Assembly: GCA_030248135.1 (NCBI GenBank)
Contig: JASANC010003345.1
Coordinates: 1-64,000, forward strand
Length of the DNA: 64,000 bases
Origin: Theristus sp. LFF4_11
Lineage: Eukaryota > Nematoda > Chromadorea > Monhysterida > Xyalidae
Direction of reading: 5' to 3'
The notes beneath the pieces were generated by a model. That model was given only the letters and a program-made list of their open reading frames with translations. It did not search any database and had not been told where the DNA came from. Shown in pieces: positions 1 through 12,500 of this stretch. A program made the position numbers and the translations under genes. The stretch's first letter is position 1. Every line of letters begins with the position of its first letter.

Positions 1-210
1 ATTAGGGAGGAAGGTTTTGGAGGTCAGGCTCAGGGTCCAATTTGAGAGAGGACAGGGGGTGTTTTTGCCAAAACTTGGAGGTGTTTTTCCAGGTGGTCGG
101 TGTTGATCTGGTTGGTGGGGGGGGGGGGGGTAGTGGGATACGCAAAGTCAGTTTGGCGTGCCGTCTTAACAACCGTCGCGTCGCGTCTTCACTTATCGGT
201 AATTTTTCAG
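1..210. other. Intron at the left edge, with a G14 tract
   Basis: This stretch ends in a good acceptor (tttttcag at 203-210) and leads straight into J-domain coding sequence, so it is most simply the 3' part of an intron of the dnj-27-like gene. It holds a run of 14 G at 117-130. The J-domain segment carrying the HPD motif, and the signal peptide, must lie to the left of the window. I see no coding sequence here. Confidence 0.6.
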
Positions 211-3200
211 GACGATCCAAACGCTCACGACACATTCGTTCAATTGAATCGCGCTTATGAAGTGTTGAAGGATCCGGATCTGAGGAAAAAATACGATTTG
301 CACGGTGAAGCTGGTTTGAAAGATGATTTCAACGGCGGCCGGAACTACCAAAGTTGGCAGTTCTATCGAGATAATTTTGGTGAGTTGTACGAAGACAAAA
401 CAATCACGTTCAAGGTTCAATTGTTATCTTTGTCCACCCACTGCCTGCGCAGCTGACAAAACAAAACACAAAGTTCTTTCACATTTTCACTTTCAGTTCC
501 ATTTGCTCTCGATTCATTTCGCAGGCATTTACGACGAGGATCCGGAGATCGTGACGTTGAATCGTGCAGACTTTGATCAGATCGGCTCGAGCGAACGGTG
601 GTTCATTAATTTCTACTCGCCACAATGCTCGCACTGTCATCAACTGGCACCAACGGTATTTTTGTTGTTGTTTTTTAGGACAAGCACATCTCCATGTGTT
701 TGTTCAGTCTGTGATTGTCGATTGTGTGTGTGTTTTGTCAGTGGCGTAAAGTGGCGCGACAGATGGAGGGTGTGGTGCGCATCGGCGCCATCAACTGCGG
801 CGACGACTGGATGCTCTGTCGTGAGCACGGCATATTCAGCTATCCAACGTTGATGTTCTATCCGAATGTACGTTTTGTTGCTTTTAGAGCGAGTTCCAGT
901 CAGCTTTTATCATAGTGCATAGTGCATTCACACCTTTCTTTAGAGGGAACGATATGAGGGTGATCGATCGGAGGAACCACTGATCAAGTTCATTATGCAA
1001 CGCGCTGTCTACAAAGTGCACCGGGTCACCGCAGAAAACTACAGGGCGCTCAGCAACGACAATGAACAGTGAGCGTTGTGGGCATTTCTGAGCAAGAGCA
1101 GGACATTCAAGAGAACAATTTTGATTGACTAGTCATGTGATGTGCTTTGTTTCCGATTGTGCTCTCGCCCGTGGCTGCTTGACTTTTGCGACGCATCTTA
1201 CTCGTGTGTGTCGCCGTTCAACCGTGCGCGTGTCGCTGCCATGCTGCACGGCCTCGTCAACGTCGGCACGGTCGACTGCGTCGCCAGCGCTGAGCTCTGT
1301 GCCACGCTGGACGCTCACTCGGGCGTCGCCTTCTTTCCTGCTCGATCAATGAACGCTGCGTCGAAAACGGTCTTTCTGCCACATTTTGCAGTCATTTGGG
1401 ATTCTTCACGTTGACATTTGTAGTATCTTTCTTCAGTTGCTAACGAACCTTGATGCAAAAGAGCTGACCAGCGAAGTGCTGCAGTTGCTTCCGGACATGG
1501 TGGAATTGGACAGCGACAGCTTTGCGGTTACTGTTTTTTATAATTTGGGTTTGAATTGTTGTTTTCATGAACCGCAACAGAAAGCGTTTTACGTTTTGTG
1601 ACGTTCAGCAACTCGAGAAAACTATTCTGACGAAAAAGGAAGATGCTTGGCTGATGCACTTTGTGACGAGCTCATCGGAGCACTCAGATTTGGAGCTTCG
1701 CAAGTTGCCGTCCATGGTCGACCTGAAAGTGAGTGAACTGTTGCTGTTGCGGTATTTGCGTGCCAGTTTGTTGAGTTGTTTGCTTTGAATGTTCGTCAAT
1801 GTTTGTTTGTTGGTTACGTTTGCGCTTTCCTTTTTTCAGATGGGTCGTGTGAACTGTTCGAAGAATGCAGAGCTGTGTCGCAAACTGCACATTTACAAGT
1901 TTCCCAGTTTTGCTGTGTTCAAACAGTCGGGTGGATACGAGCTGCACTACGGTGAGGCAAGGCTGTCACCTCGTCACCCTCGTGGCCTGGTGGTAGTGCG
2001 TTAGACTACAGTCTGTGCGCTCGGGGGATCGAGCCCCGCCGAGGGGTGTATAGGCACTTAATGACAGAGAAAACTCGATGGGCGCCCTACTCAATGGCGT
2101 TCTGTACGCTTCTCTGGGTTAGCCCTGGCTAAAAACATCGCCTAAAAATCACAACAACAACAAGGCTGAGTTTGTACTGTACGAATGAATAGAACTGTGT
2201 ACACAAACAACGAGGCTGCAATATTTGAGCGTTTTACACGAACTCTACCGCTGGTTTTCAGGCAGGCCGACACCGGAAGACGTAGCGCGCTTTGTGCGCG
2301 AGTGCGTCACGACGAACATGCGCGTGATTGGACCGGAGGAGTTTGACAACATCCTGCTCGACACCACCAACACCTGGATGGTCGACTTCTTTGCGCCCGT
2401 CAGTGCACTGCGAGCGCGCTTTTTAGGCAGTCTTTCTGTTGATAAAAAATACTGCTGAACAATAATGGTGCATTCATCTTTTTGACAATCGTAATTTCAC
2501 CAGTCCAATTCTCATGTTTTCAGTTTTTAGCTTATCGAAAATCTAAATTCAGGTGATCTGATTTTCAAGCAAGAAAGGTCTGGTGATGCCGATGGTAGTG
2601 CCACGAAGATGAGAAGCCGCCTTGTGTGCTGCAGTGCAACAGTGCGTGCTTGTTTCAGTGGTGTCCGCCATGCATGAAGCTGCTGCCCGAGCTGCGCAAA
2701 GCGTCCCGCCACGAACGTGACGTGCTCTTTGGCACGGTCGACTGCACCATCCACCAGGGCGTCTGCCAACGTGTCAACGTCAACAGCTATCCCACGACGA
2801 TCCTCTTCAATCACACACAGCCGCATTCGTTTGTCGGACTGCACAGCGCACAGGAGCTGCTGGAGTTTGTCGATGAAATCAGACATCCATTGGTGATCAC
2901 ACTCGATCAACATTCATTCAACGCTCACGTGGCGCAGCGGCACAAGACGCGACGCAACTGGATTGTGGACTTCTTTGCGCCCTGGTGCGGCCATTGTCAG
3001 GAGCTTGCGCCGCACTGGAGGAAACTCGCTAAGGTGCACGCATTTATTGAACAGGGGCAAAGAAGCGCGCTGATTTCGCTGCTAACATTACATTAGCAAT
3101 AGCAAACAGGAATAGCTGGCGAATCAGGAGCAATTGGCGTCTGCTGTGCTTAGTTTCAACAACAACAACGTGTGCAGTCGAACTTTAATCATAGGCAACC

Positions 3201-4524
3201 AGCTGATTGGCAATAAATTGGGCATTCGCTGTGCCTGATTGAAGTGCACGAATTGGCCGTGTTTACAGTTCGACTGTGGTTTGGCTGCACTCGATTCATT
3301 GATTGCAAATGACTGCTGTTTGTTGTGTTGCACAGTTGATGCGCGATGACCAGCGTGTTTCGGTGGCGTCAGTCGACTGCACGCAGACGAACGCGCTCTG
3401 CACGCAGGAGGGCGTCCGTGCGTTCCCAACGATTCGCATGTACACCGCAGACCAGCAACATCCACGGTGCGTGCATGCCTACTAGTGTGAGGCAGCCAGT
3501 TTGCTGTGACACTCACGCAGGGCAGGCCTGCTGTCCCTCGGTTGACTGTCGTTGACGTTCAGTATCGGCTGTCGTACTGTATGGCCACTTGTTTTGCCAG
3601 CGACTACAACCACTGGTTGCGTGACGCGAACGCACTGCGCCAATGGGCGTCCTCAATGCTGCCGTCGAACGTGAAGACACTCAGCGACGCCGACTTCTTC
3701 AAACGGGTGCTGAACTCTGAAAAGCCGTGGCTGATCGACTTCTACGCGCCTTGGTGCGGCCACTGTCAGGTGTTTGCGCCCGAGTTCGAGCTGGTCGCGC
3801 TGGTGAGTCGTTTTCAGGAATTGCTTCAGCACTTTGGCTCTTTTCTTTTAAATTTGTTTCATTTTTACTTTTTTTCTGCGACTCGATGCGCGCACGTGTA
3901 GGAAAGCAGTTACACGCGTGAGACGGGGAATTCTAAATTGCTGAAACGACCTACCTTGAGTTTTTGAGATACGTCAGGCAGGGTCAGCAGACAGTCGGCA
4001 GTTTCACTTAGGCAATTTTGAGAGCTAGAAACGAATTTCTTCTCGACCCTTTCGTCGGAGAACCAGATCAACGGATGATGTATTTCCCTCCACTCGTTCC
4101 AAAAACTTGTGGTACGAAGCTCCGGTGGTTTGGTCTTGGTGCAGGGGCGAATGGACGCCGAGCGCCCGTTGATTTTTTATAGCTGTTCACAATTGAACAC
4201 TACAGAATGGACGTGTCTGTCACATTTTCACAAGCAAACGCCATCGCGCGGTCTCTGCAGCATTTCGGCGACTCCGTGAACTGTGCCAAAGTGAACTGTG
4301 ACGCTGAGCGCCAGGTGTGCCAGGCGGCTGGCGTCAACGCGTACCCGACAGTGCGGCTGTATCCGGGACGCCGCTCGGACGCGCACACGCAGAGTGCCTA
4401 TGGCGACAACATTGACAGTCAGTCGCACGCACAAATCATCTCGATGGTCGTTGCGCGCATGCACGCACACGGGCGGCCCTTCAGTCAGCAGACAACGGCA
4501 CAACGGAACAGGGACGAATTGTAG
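211..4524 (+). CDS. dnj-27: ER DnaJ/thioredoxin-domain protein, ERdj5/DNAJC10-like (3' part of gene)
   Basis: ERdj5 is an ER-lumen co-chaperone that reduces disulfides of misfolded proteins for BiP-assisted degradation. The 5' end is outside the window; the first exon (211-379) encodes J-domain helices III-IV (AYEVLKDPDLRKKYDLHGEAG). Thioredoxin-type active sites follow: CSHC (exon 525-655), CPPC (after about 2659), CGHC (about 2985) and CGHC (about 3755). Each is followed by a partner segment with a conserved Cys and the cis-Pro pattern (SYPT, AFPT, AYPT). Well-supported exons are 211-379, 525-655, 742-867 and 944-1068; later ones lie near 1170-1345, 1435-1530, 1606-1728, 1840-1952, 2262-2399, 2640-3035, 3336-3468, 3602-3802 and 4217-4524. 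The protein ends in RDEL, a KDEL-type retrieval signal. One intron holds a SINE and another a MITE. The exon near 1170 lacks a clear acceptor. The family call is firm. Confidence 0.9.
1979..2164 (+). mobile_element. tRNA-derived SINE-like element with (ACA)n tail
   Basis: A tRNA-like head at 1979-2045 has an A-box-like TGGTGGTAGTGCG, a B-box-like GGGATCGAGCCCC and CCTCG/CGAGG pairing of its ends. An unrelated body follows, then a short ACAACAACAA tail near 2150-2164. That order is the usual layout of a tRNA-derived SINE. It lies in an intron of dnj-27, in the sense orientation. The head is too diverged to be a functional tRNA gene. I could not settle the target-site duplication. Confidence 0.6.
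3874..4055 (+). mobile_element. Diverged MITE copy (GGTTCTGCGACT family)
   Basis: The segment starts with TTCTGCGACTCGATGCG, matching the terminus of the family seen at 33.2, 47.1, 59.9 and 62.4 kb. It also contains the shared internal block CACTTAGGCAATTTTGA found in the 59.9 kb copy. The right terminus is degraded, so the end is approximate. It sits in the last intron of dnj-27. Confidence 0.5.
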
Positions 4525-5588
4525 GCATCAGCTTGTTTGGTACATTGAAGTGCACTCGCGCTGTGAAACAGACCTTATTTGTTGGTTTCGTTTGTTTTGG
4601 ATTCGGACGTTGCGTTTTGTCACTCGCTGTTATTTATTGTTTTTATTTCACTTTTTTGTTTTTCAAAGTGTGGTGGTGTGGTTTCAGATTCGTTTTCTTT
4701 TGGTCTCGGGATAACTTATTCGCAAATTGCAACTATGAAGAATGCCAAATTTCTTACAAAACTTTATGCCATAAAGGCTGGCTGCTTTGGCGTGTGTCCA
4801 ACACTTTCGATTCTCCAATCATTCGAACTTTGAACGTCTTGTATCTCTTGTTTGTCTGTCGTCTCTCAATGTGCTCGTTTAGAGCAAAACTGGTTTCTTT
4901 ATTTATTGAATTACGGTGCACCTCTGAAATATACGGTTGAATTTTATTCTACTCATGCAATAGTTGTTTGTGTTTTGATATTTTTTGAGTTCTTTCTGAA
5001 ATTTTGGCTCGCATTCAAACTGAATTTTACTTTTTTTAATGAATAGGTAACTTAATTCCGGCTTATTGCCAAAATTATTGCACACACATTGATAAGGACA
5101 TTCGTTGCTGTTATTTAGGCTGTGTGGCCAGAACAAATCTGTTATCATGAATCACTAAATTTGTTTTGTTTTTACTTCTATCTCCCCCTCTGTTCCCCGT
5201 GTGGTTGTGATCCTTTGTATGACTTGAACACTAATACTTCCAAAAACACATTCATTCTGTCTGTCAAAAAGCATATTACAACGTTACAAAAAAGCAGCTT
5301 TATTTGGGCCGGTTACGATCAAAACTCAAGTTCAACAGACCAATTACAACTGCTGTCTCAAATGATATGACCAATTTTATGTTCCATCCAATTGTTACAT
5401 TGACTGATTTATTTCAATGCTTTATGAAACGTGGATAAAAACAGAATCTAGTGGATGTTTTGGTGTGTACTCGTCACCGATGATGACATAATCGGTCAGA
5501 AGCATAATACCTTTGGTTCAGCTGGATGGTTGGTTTGGTAGTTCAGTTTGTTTGTTTTATCTATTTTTCCATTGTCTCCGACGAGCAT
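4525..5588. other. Convergent intergenic region (dnj-27 3' side, collagen 3' side)
   Basis: This 1.06 kb is T-rich and holds no open frame with recognisable protein features. It should contain the 3' UTRs of both the (+) dnj-27 gene and the (-) collagen gene. The collagen polyadenylation signal candidate is annotated separately. Confidence 0.6.
5408..5413 (-). terminator. Candidate polyadenylation signal of the collagen gene
   Basis: TTTATT on the + strand reads AATAAA on the - strand, about 175 bp downstream of the collagen stop codon. It is the closest canonical hexamer I found for this gene. Confidence 0.4.
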
Positions 5589-8500
5589 TCACTGTCGTGC
5601 AAAGATGCCGGTGCGCGCTTGCGGTCCATTGGGCACGGCGTCTATGACGACGGCGGCGTCGGGCGGTATCGTGAACGGCGTGGGCACGTGGTAGACGACC
5701 TTTGCCTGCAGCGGTGACGGCCACACCGGTGGAGCGCTCGGGCGCGTGGCGCTGCTGCCGGCGTAGTGGCTGCCTGCAGTGTCAGCGGACAGCGTTGGCC
5801 GGCGGTGTGTCTGTTGGTGGCCAGCTGCTGCCACGGAGACACGCTGCGCAGTCGACATCTGCATGGGCACTGCGGACGGCTGCTGCGCTCCGGGCATGTG
5901 GAAGAAGTGCGCAGCGGACAGCTCCAGCGGTGTCGACGGCCGCTTCAGCGTTCGCTGCGCTGCTTTTGGTATCGTCGGTGGACCGGCGAAGAAATGCTTT
6001 GCCGATGGAATGAATGCGCTCAGCGGCGGTGTTGTGTACGACCGTGGCTGCGGCCTGTCGTGCTCGTGCACTTGCTGCGCGAAAAAGTTGTCGTACTCGT
6101 CGCTGTTGTCTGTCAGAGGTGCAATGGTATGCTGTTAGCTTTTGCAGTTGGTGTCTCTGAGAGTGAGACTGCCAATTGTGTTATCTTCTAGCTTTGCGCT
6201 TGTGACAGCTGCTGTTACGCAACAAGCGCTTGTCGTACCTGTGCTCTTGGTGAATGTCTGTGCAACGGCCGCAGGTGACGCGATGAACGTTGGCTGGTTG
6301 GCGAACGCAGCAGCCGAGCGCGACTGTGCGCTGCGCTGCTCAGCGTCCGCAAAGCTGTGCGTGTCGTGGATGTAGACGGACGGCGGCTGCGGCAGCTGTA
6401 CGTGCGGCTGTGTCGGCGGCTTGAAGTCGTCGCCCCGATTCGTGTTCGACCAGTTGTCGCCGAAACGAAAGACCGACGCTGGCTTCGCGGTGGTCGGCGC
6501 TGCCGTGTGCGCAACGGGCGACGCCGTTGAGTGTCGCTTGTGTCCTGGCGGTGCCTGTGTTCGTCGGCGATGCGTCCACGTTGGTGTGCTCGGCTTGGTC
6601 ACGAAACGATAGCGGCGTGTCGGAATGACATTTGGCAGGCCACGCCAGTAGATGTTGTTCTGAATGACGCCGCCGTCCGCTGACACGTCATGGCCAGCAG
6701 CACGCCCCAGTTGTCGCGCGTTGTCGCCCGTTCTGCCTGCCTGCTGTACACTCGCCGACACGACCATCGTCTCAACGCCACCACTGTTGCCGGCCAATTG
6801 GTGCCCGTTGGTGCTCGTCTGTGCTGCGCTCGCAGTCGCTGTCGTTGTTGTACGAACTGTGCCAACTGCTGTGCTCGCAGTCGCTGTCGTTGTTGTACGA
6901 ACTGTGCCAACTGCTGTGCTCGCCTCCACCGTCGTCGTCGTGCTTGCTGCTGTTGTTCTGTTCTGTACAGCCACTGTGTTCGCCCGTGTTATTTGGTTGG
7001 TGAACAATGTCGATTGATCTGTTGACTTCTGGATTTCCAAAAATTGTCGTTGCAACTGTTTCGTCCGCTGCACGTAGCGCTCCAGCTCTGCCGGACACGG
7101 ACAAAAGTGTCCCGGGAAGCCAGCGTATCCTATCGTTCCCGGTTCACCCTGTACGCCATTGGAGCCTGCCATTCCGTGTGGGCCGTGTGTGCCGCGTTTC
7201 CCTGGCGGTCCTTGCAGGCCCTCCTGTGTGTTGTCCTTTCCACGGGGTCCTTGGTCGCCCGCTCTGCCAATCGGTCCGCGTGCTCCCTTCGGCCCAGGGC
7301 TTCCTTTGCCCCCGGCAGCCGGCCGCCCTGCGGGGCCTTGTTTTCCCGGTTTCCCGCTGGCCCCCACGGCTCCCGTGAATCCCAGTTTGCCCGTCCTTCC
7401 TTCCATCCCATTCATGCCTGAAAGCGTAATGATTGAAAATTATAATTTCGAAAATAAACGTCCAACAAAACCTGATTTCAGCCGACCTGGAATGCCGTCG
7501 TCGCCGGTGGTGCCCTTGGCGCCGGCATGTCCTCGTGGGCCGGTGGCGCCTCGTGCACCGACCGGCCCGGCGGGACACGGCATGCAGTAGAGGTCGTCGT
7601 CGAAGTCGATCACGTCCGCGTCCGCACCGCGCCGTCCATTGTGGCCGTGGCGGCCGTCGAGACCGTCGAATCCAGGCTCACCCGGTGCGCCTGCGCTTCC
7701 GGCCGGGCAGTCGATTGGCGCGGCAGCGTGCCTCTGCGTGTTGACGGCGTCGCGTGTGGCGCGTTGCGTTGGCTGCTGCTGTTGTGTCTCCATGGCACGC
7801 ACGCTCATCATGTTGTGCCACGCGTTGTCGGTCGTCTCCTGCACGGTCAGCTTGCACGCTTTGATAAAGTGCTCCTCAAAAGACATTGCACCGCTGTCTC
7901 GGTGTTCCAACAGTTGCACCACTGCTCTGATGCACAGCACCCAGTCTGGTGTTTTGTTTGATTTCGTTCAATTTCCTTGTTTGTTTTATTCGATTTTGAC
8001 AAAATTTGCATAGTGATTGACAAATTTTAAATCAGAAATAAAGAAAATTGCAAACTATTCCAGCAGAACACAAACGAAACACCGAATAAAAGCACAATAG
8101 CAGCAAGTTTGCGTGAGCAGAAAAGTGGAGATTTGTCGTTCAACATTAGTTTTCGACACACAGAAATAGGGGTGCAGTGTCTTTTGACTTTACCATCTTT
8201 ATTTTTTGCTCAACTTTTCATCAAACGGAATTCAGATAGAAAAGCCGATGTTGTTGTACACCAACACAAACTCACTTCAAGCCTCCTGTTACAGTATGCT
8301 GTTGCTGTAACAGTCCAATTGTAACTCCAGTCAATTGGCTGCTAGACATTTGAACATTGCTCATAGACAATGTTCAAAAAACGCTGCTTTTCGTCTTGTT
8401 CATTTTTTTGCTTTTAAGAAAAGGTCGCATTATTTTTGGCAACGAAAGAAGCTCCTGGACTATTGGTACAGTATATTTAAATATTTTCGCAGAATACAGA

Positions 8501-9518
8501 GTTTGCGAAAGTAGAAAATACGAGATCAGAATTTCAAGAAAACATATTTAGCCACAAATGTTGGTGTTTGATTTCCATTAAACTCGATACACTGGTTCTT
8601 CCTACTGTAATTCAAGTTTAGTTTAAGGTTTTTATTGAAATTTATGCGTGCCAAAATGTGTTGCACATGAGGACGGCCCGACCCGAGATCCGATCCGGCT
8701 CTCGGCTGGACTTAGATATAGATATAGAAGATCTTAGATAGATATTTTTAGTGTTTGTGCTTAAACCAACCTACCAAGTTCATATAAATACAGTGGCGAG
8801 CAAAAGTGTTGGAACGCTGTGCTCGTATGTGCTGTGTATTGTGCGTGTGTTGCATCAGCCGTACAAACGCTATTATAACAATCCCATGCTAATTTTTTTG
8901 TTTTTATGACTACTGAGTGTATCCGCAGGGTTTTTTTGTCACTGACATATACATTTGTTATTTGACAAATACCGAACACCACAACACACCTCCATTGCAT
9001 ATGACTGACTGGCAGTAAAACTGGTTCAAAATCATTTTGCAAGAAAATGTATTTTTGCAGTCAATGTTCGATTTAATTTAATTTTTTGGGTTTTTTTGCA
9101 AAATTATTTTTGTTGGTTTATTGGTACCTGAGGGGCCAAATTTAAAATCTTACTTCATCACATTTCACATTTATCAGTATTTTCACTCCTAAGATCTAAT
9201 CGTGGTTTTTCAGTTGCAGTTTGAATTTTTTTTCAAAAACTAATAATTGAAAACAATATTCAACGGATTACACCTTTTGGTCAATCAAGAATAGTCGCTC
9301 GTTGTTCAACAAGACGACATAATGTGCTGAAGTTTGATCAAGAAACAATCAGAAGTTCAAGAAGCAATACTTACCTTGAAGTTGCCGATGCCACTCTGTA
9401 CTTCGGTTTGCAACTGCGTCAACCGTTTCAACATGATTGGGACGGCAACGAAATTTATAACGAGTGCTGTCGTGGCCAACAACACCGTGAACGCACCGGC
9501 CAGCCTTGCAGTGTCCAT
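5589..9518 (-). CDS. Nematode cuticle collagen with long Ser/Thr/Pro-rich C-terminal region
   Basis: Exon 1 (9518-9375, starting MDTARLAGAF) encodes the cuticle-collagen N-terminal domain with a hydrophobic membrane/signal segment (FTVLLATTALVINFVAVPIM). Exon 2 (about 7950-7487) holds a Cys-bounded linker and Gly-X-Y blocks; exon 3 (7417-6239) holds a longer Gly-X-Y region ending in HFCPCPAE; exon 4 is 6109-5589. Exons 2, 3 and 4 join in phase (GIPG/GMNGMEG and T/DNSDEYDN). After the collagen block come a short charged helix and some 400 residues rich in Thr, Ser, Ala and Pro, with a 15-residue tandem duplication. Cuticle collagens normally end soon after the last Gly-X-Y domain, so this tail is odd and may be mucin-like. 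Intron 1 is about 1.4 kb. The 5' edge of exon 2 is unresolved because no acceptor fits phase 0 cleanly, so an extra small exon is possible. Confidence 0.87.
6828..6917 (-). repeat. 45-bp tandem duplication inside the collagen coding sequence
   Basis: Two near-identical 45-bp copies (6828-6872 and 6873-6917) are followed by a partial third. The unit is a multiple of three, so the frame is kept and it encodes a repeated 15-residue Thr-rich segment (VGTVRTTTTATA). Confidence 0.9.
8349..8378. repeat. Short perfect inverted repeat (11-bp stem, 8-nt loop)
   Basis: TTTGAACATTG and CAATGTTCAAA flank an 8-base loop inside collagen intron 1. It is too short for a microRNA precursor. No function is implied. 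Confidence 0.6.
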
Positions 9519-12500
9519 TTGCTCAAATTCGTCTGTGATTTCCTGTGCAACAATCACTTCAGTATTTGTGGTTTATAGACGCATCTGTTCACCGTTACAG
9601 TTTGTGCATTATCAAACTGCACTCGGTAAGTGTCTTTTGTTTTTATGCTGAGCATCTTCGTTTTGACATGTAGGTCACCAAATTGTGTGTCGTGCATGAT
9701 GCGACAAATTTTCGCTTGGTTGCCAGCAGATGCACGCTTTACTGGCATCAGTTTGCGAAAACAATGTTCTTTGTTTCTTAAAAAGACATGAAACGTACTG
9801 TTTTATCATTTACCGAAATATGTAAGTTTGTTGCAACCGCATGGCCGATTAACCTAATTTAGCAACGTTTTACTTTTTTATCCGATCTGTTATTGATCCG
9901 CAGCACAGTTTTAAGAATGATATGTATTTGCAGAACGAACGGTTTTTTTTAATTTAGTATTTCGATTGTCGTAAAGAATAAACAGTTGTATTTGATCAAA
10001 TCAATTGCTTACCAGACACCTTGGCTTTTGATTTGATTCAGTATTTTGATGAATACAGCATAAGAAAAAATCAACGGAATAAATGCATTGTGCAGAGCTG
10101 TTTGACATCGATATAAACTTCCAGTAATGTGTCAGCTGCGTGAGTCAGTCTGTTCTGCACTAACTTGAAAGCTGAGTGAGTTCTGTGTGTTGGTGCAAAT
10201 AGGATAGAAAAAAACGTTTTTTACTCGATGACAGGACAACAAATGAACAAAGTTTGTACATTTCAAGGGGTGAATCGAATTTAATGGAACAAGAATAAAC
10301 AGTGGACACCATTTTGCATCTGTCTGTGTTGCCAGCTGCTTCGCTGCACACGGCAGAAATACAATCCCACCCACTTGACTCACACACAATTGCAAATGTG
10401 CCACACGCTGCCTGCCGCGTGGTTGACTTTTAGATTCTGGTTCTATTCCGCCTGAGTCACACAGGCTAGTGAATTCGTAAAACACGTAGATCGTTGTCCC
10501 TATTACTTTTGTTCGGTAATTTTTTGTACCCAACTTTGCACAATTGTTTATTCACAGCCATATTGTCCAGCATCTATGCACAACTAGTGAATTTGCATTT
10601 TTATGTCACACATCTTGCGGCCATGCCAGTGGCGCTAGTACGCAGCATAACGCATGGGTATTTTTAACAAAAGCAAAGCATATCAACCATGCAATGATGG
10701 GCTATTCAATGAGCATGCAGTCAACAGCTGCTCCGTTTTCGTTGTCCACAACTTGTATCCCCAATTCTACTGACATCTCTAAACTATAAGCTGAGTGGAT
10801 CGCAAAACTATAACTACACTTCATATATCTTTATATCCGCTTTAATTTTATTCATGGCGCGCGCAGCAGTTTGTCTCGCCTGTTTACCCACAGTTTAACT
10901 AATGTTCCGACCATCTGCGCACTAGTCAAACCAACAAACTATATTAGAAGTCCATCATAGGCAGCATCACAAATGCGAATGTTAGAGAGTAGCACTGTGT
11001 CATGATAAAGATTCCATTGTCCGCGTCCGTCTGTGCCCCCGCAAAGTCTCTGCACATTTATGATTATTCTCTTTTCATCGTTGATCCTATTCGCTTCTTT
11101 GTCACATTCATCATATAGTTCCTCCATCACCAGCAGCTTGGCTTCGTTGTTACTTCTGCTCTGCACTATACTACCATAAACGGTCACCAAGTGTGTGAGA
11201 TCCGTTTAATGTAATCAATTTAAACATAGAGATATATCATAACACTTTGTGCTGCCCATGCATTTTACTGCACAACATCAGTGGTCCTATGTTAACCCGT
11301 GTCATGTGCAAGCGCATAAACTTATCTAAAAACAAAACATTTCTTAATTAGCAAACACATTGAGACACAGCCGCGTACAGTCAAACAAACTGTAAGATAG
11401 CGAGCAACCTGCGCCTTGCCCATCGACACCCAACCGTCAAAACAACAACAACAACAACAAGCGAGCGAGTGAAAGCAGGTGGCTTGCTGATGCCATTTTA
11501 GTGCTCATGAAGCGATGGAAGCAAAGCAACGAAGCATCGCATAAGCACATCTGATAGTTGACAGCAGTGGTCAGTGTGTTGGCCAGTGGTCACTCTGCCT
11601 ATTTGGCACGACACGGGACGACAAACATGCGTCGCTGCTGAATTGTTGTGCTTGTTGTTGACAGTGTCTGCGTGCATATTCAGTTGGCCAGTGTCTATTA
11701 AGCTGCCTGCTGCTCTGCTAACATGTCACTAACAGATATATAATATGGCACATACGTGCGTGCCGCTTATATTCTGTTTCATACATATCGCCTTACGCAT
11801 AAACACTCCTTGCACACATATTGCGAACCCCAAACTCACTGCTGCTCTTGTGTCCAACCGCTTTCTGCTTATGTTTTTGTTTGCTGTGCATGTGAATGCA
11901 TGTCCACCACGTCTGCAAGAATATTTACAATGTTGTTGCTACCATATTCAGGCAAGCATCGTGTGGCGCACATTTTGCCGACGCTTCTTGTTTCTCTTGT
12001 CTCATTGAATGCATCGGTCTTTCAAGCTCATTCGCGTGCTGAATTTGCTTTTTCACTGACGCACGCGACTGATTATTATTGCTTTACCTTGCTTTCGTGG
12101 TCACATACATGTAACCGGCGTTGCTGATAACAATCTCAAAACTATTGTTTGTTGATGATACAGTTCCAGTTGTACAATATGCAGTATGTATTCATGTATG
12201 TATGTATGTGATCTTATGCAAGTTTCGCGCACATCTTAACACTGTACTCATTGCTCACTTTATCAATTTTATGTCGATCAATTACGGTCACGACCTCATG
12301 TCGCTTGTATAACTACAAACATGTATTGTTCTTGTGTGTTTATTATTTCTTTGTTGATTGGAAGATGTATTAGGTTGCGCACTTGACCGCATAGTTCGAT
12401 TAAGTTGTCATATCCGCTTGAAGTAATAATGCAAACGTGAATGTTTATGAACACCTGCTAATTTGACGCCCCGTGGAATTGATTCCTCCAGTGTCCTGCA

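Noticed and set aside
3124..3516. 130-codon frame on the - strand within dnj-27
   Set aside because: It overlaps a conserved thioredoxin-domain exon on the + strand and shows no protein features of its own.
7044..7590. Pro/Gly/Arg-rich frames on the + strand
   Set aside because: They are antisense shadows of the Gly-X-Y coding sequence of the collagen gene.
8349..8378. MicroRNA precursor in collagen intron 1
   Set aside because: An 11-bp stem with an 8-nt loop is far too short and has no extended pairing.
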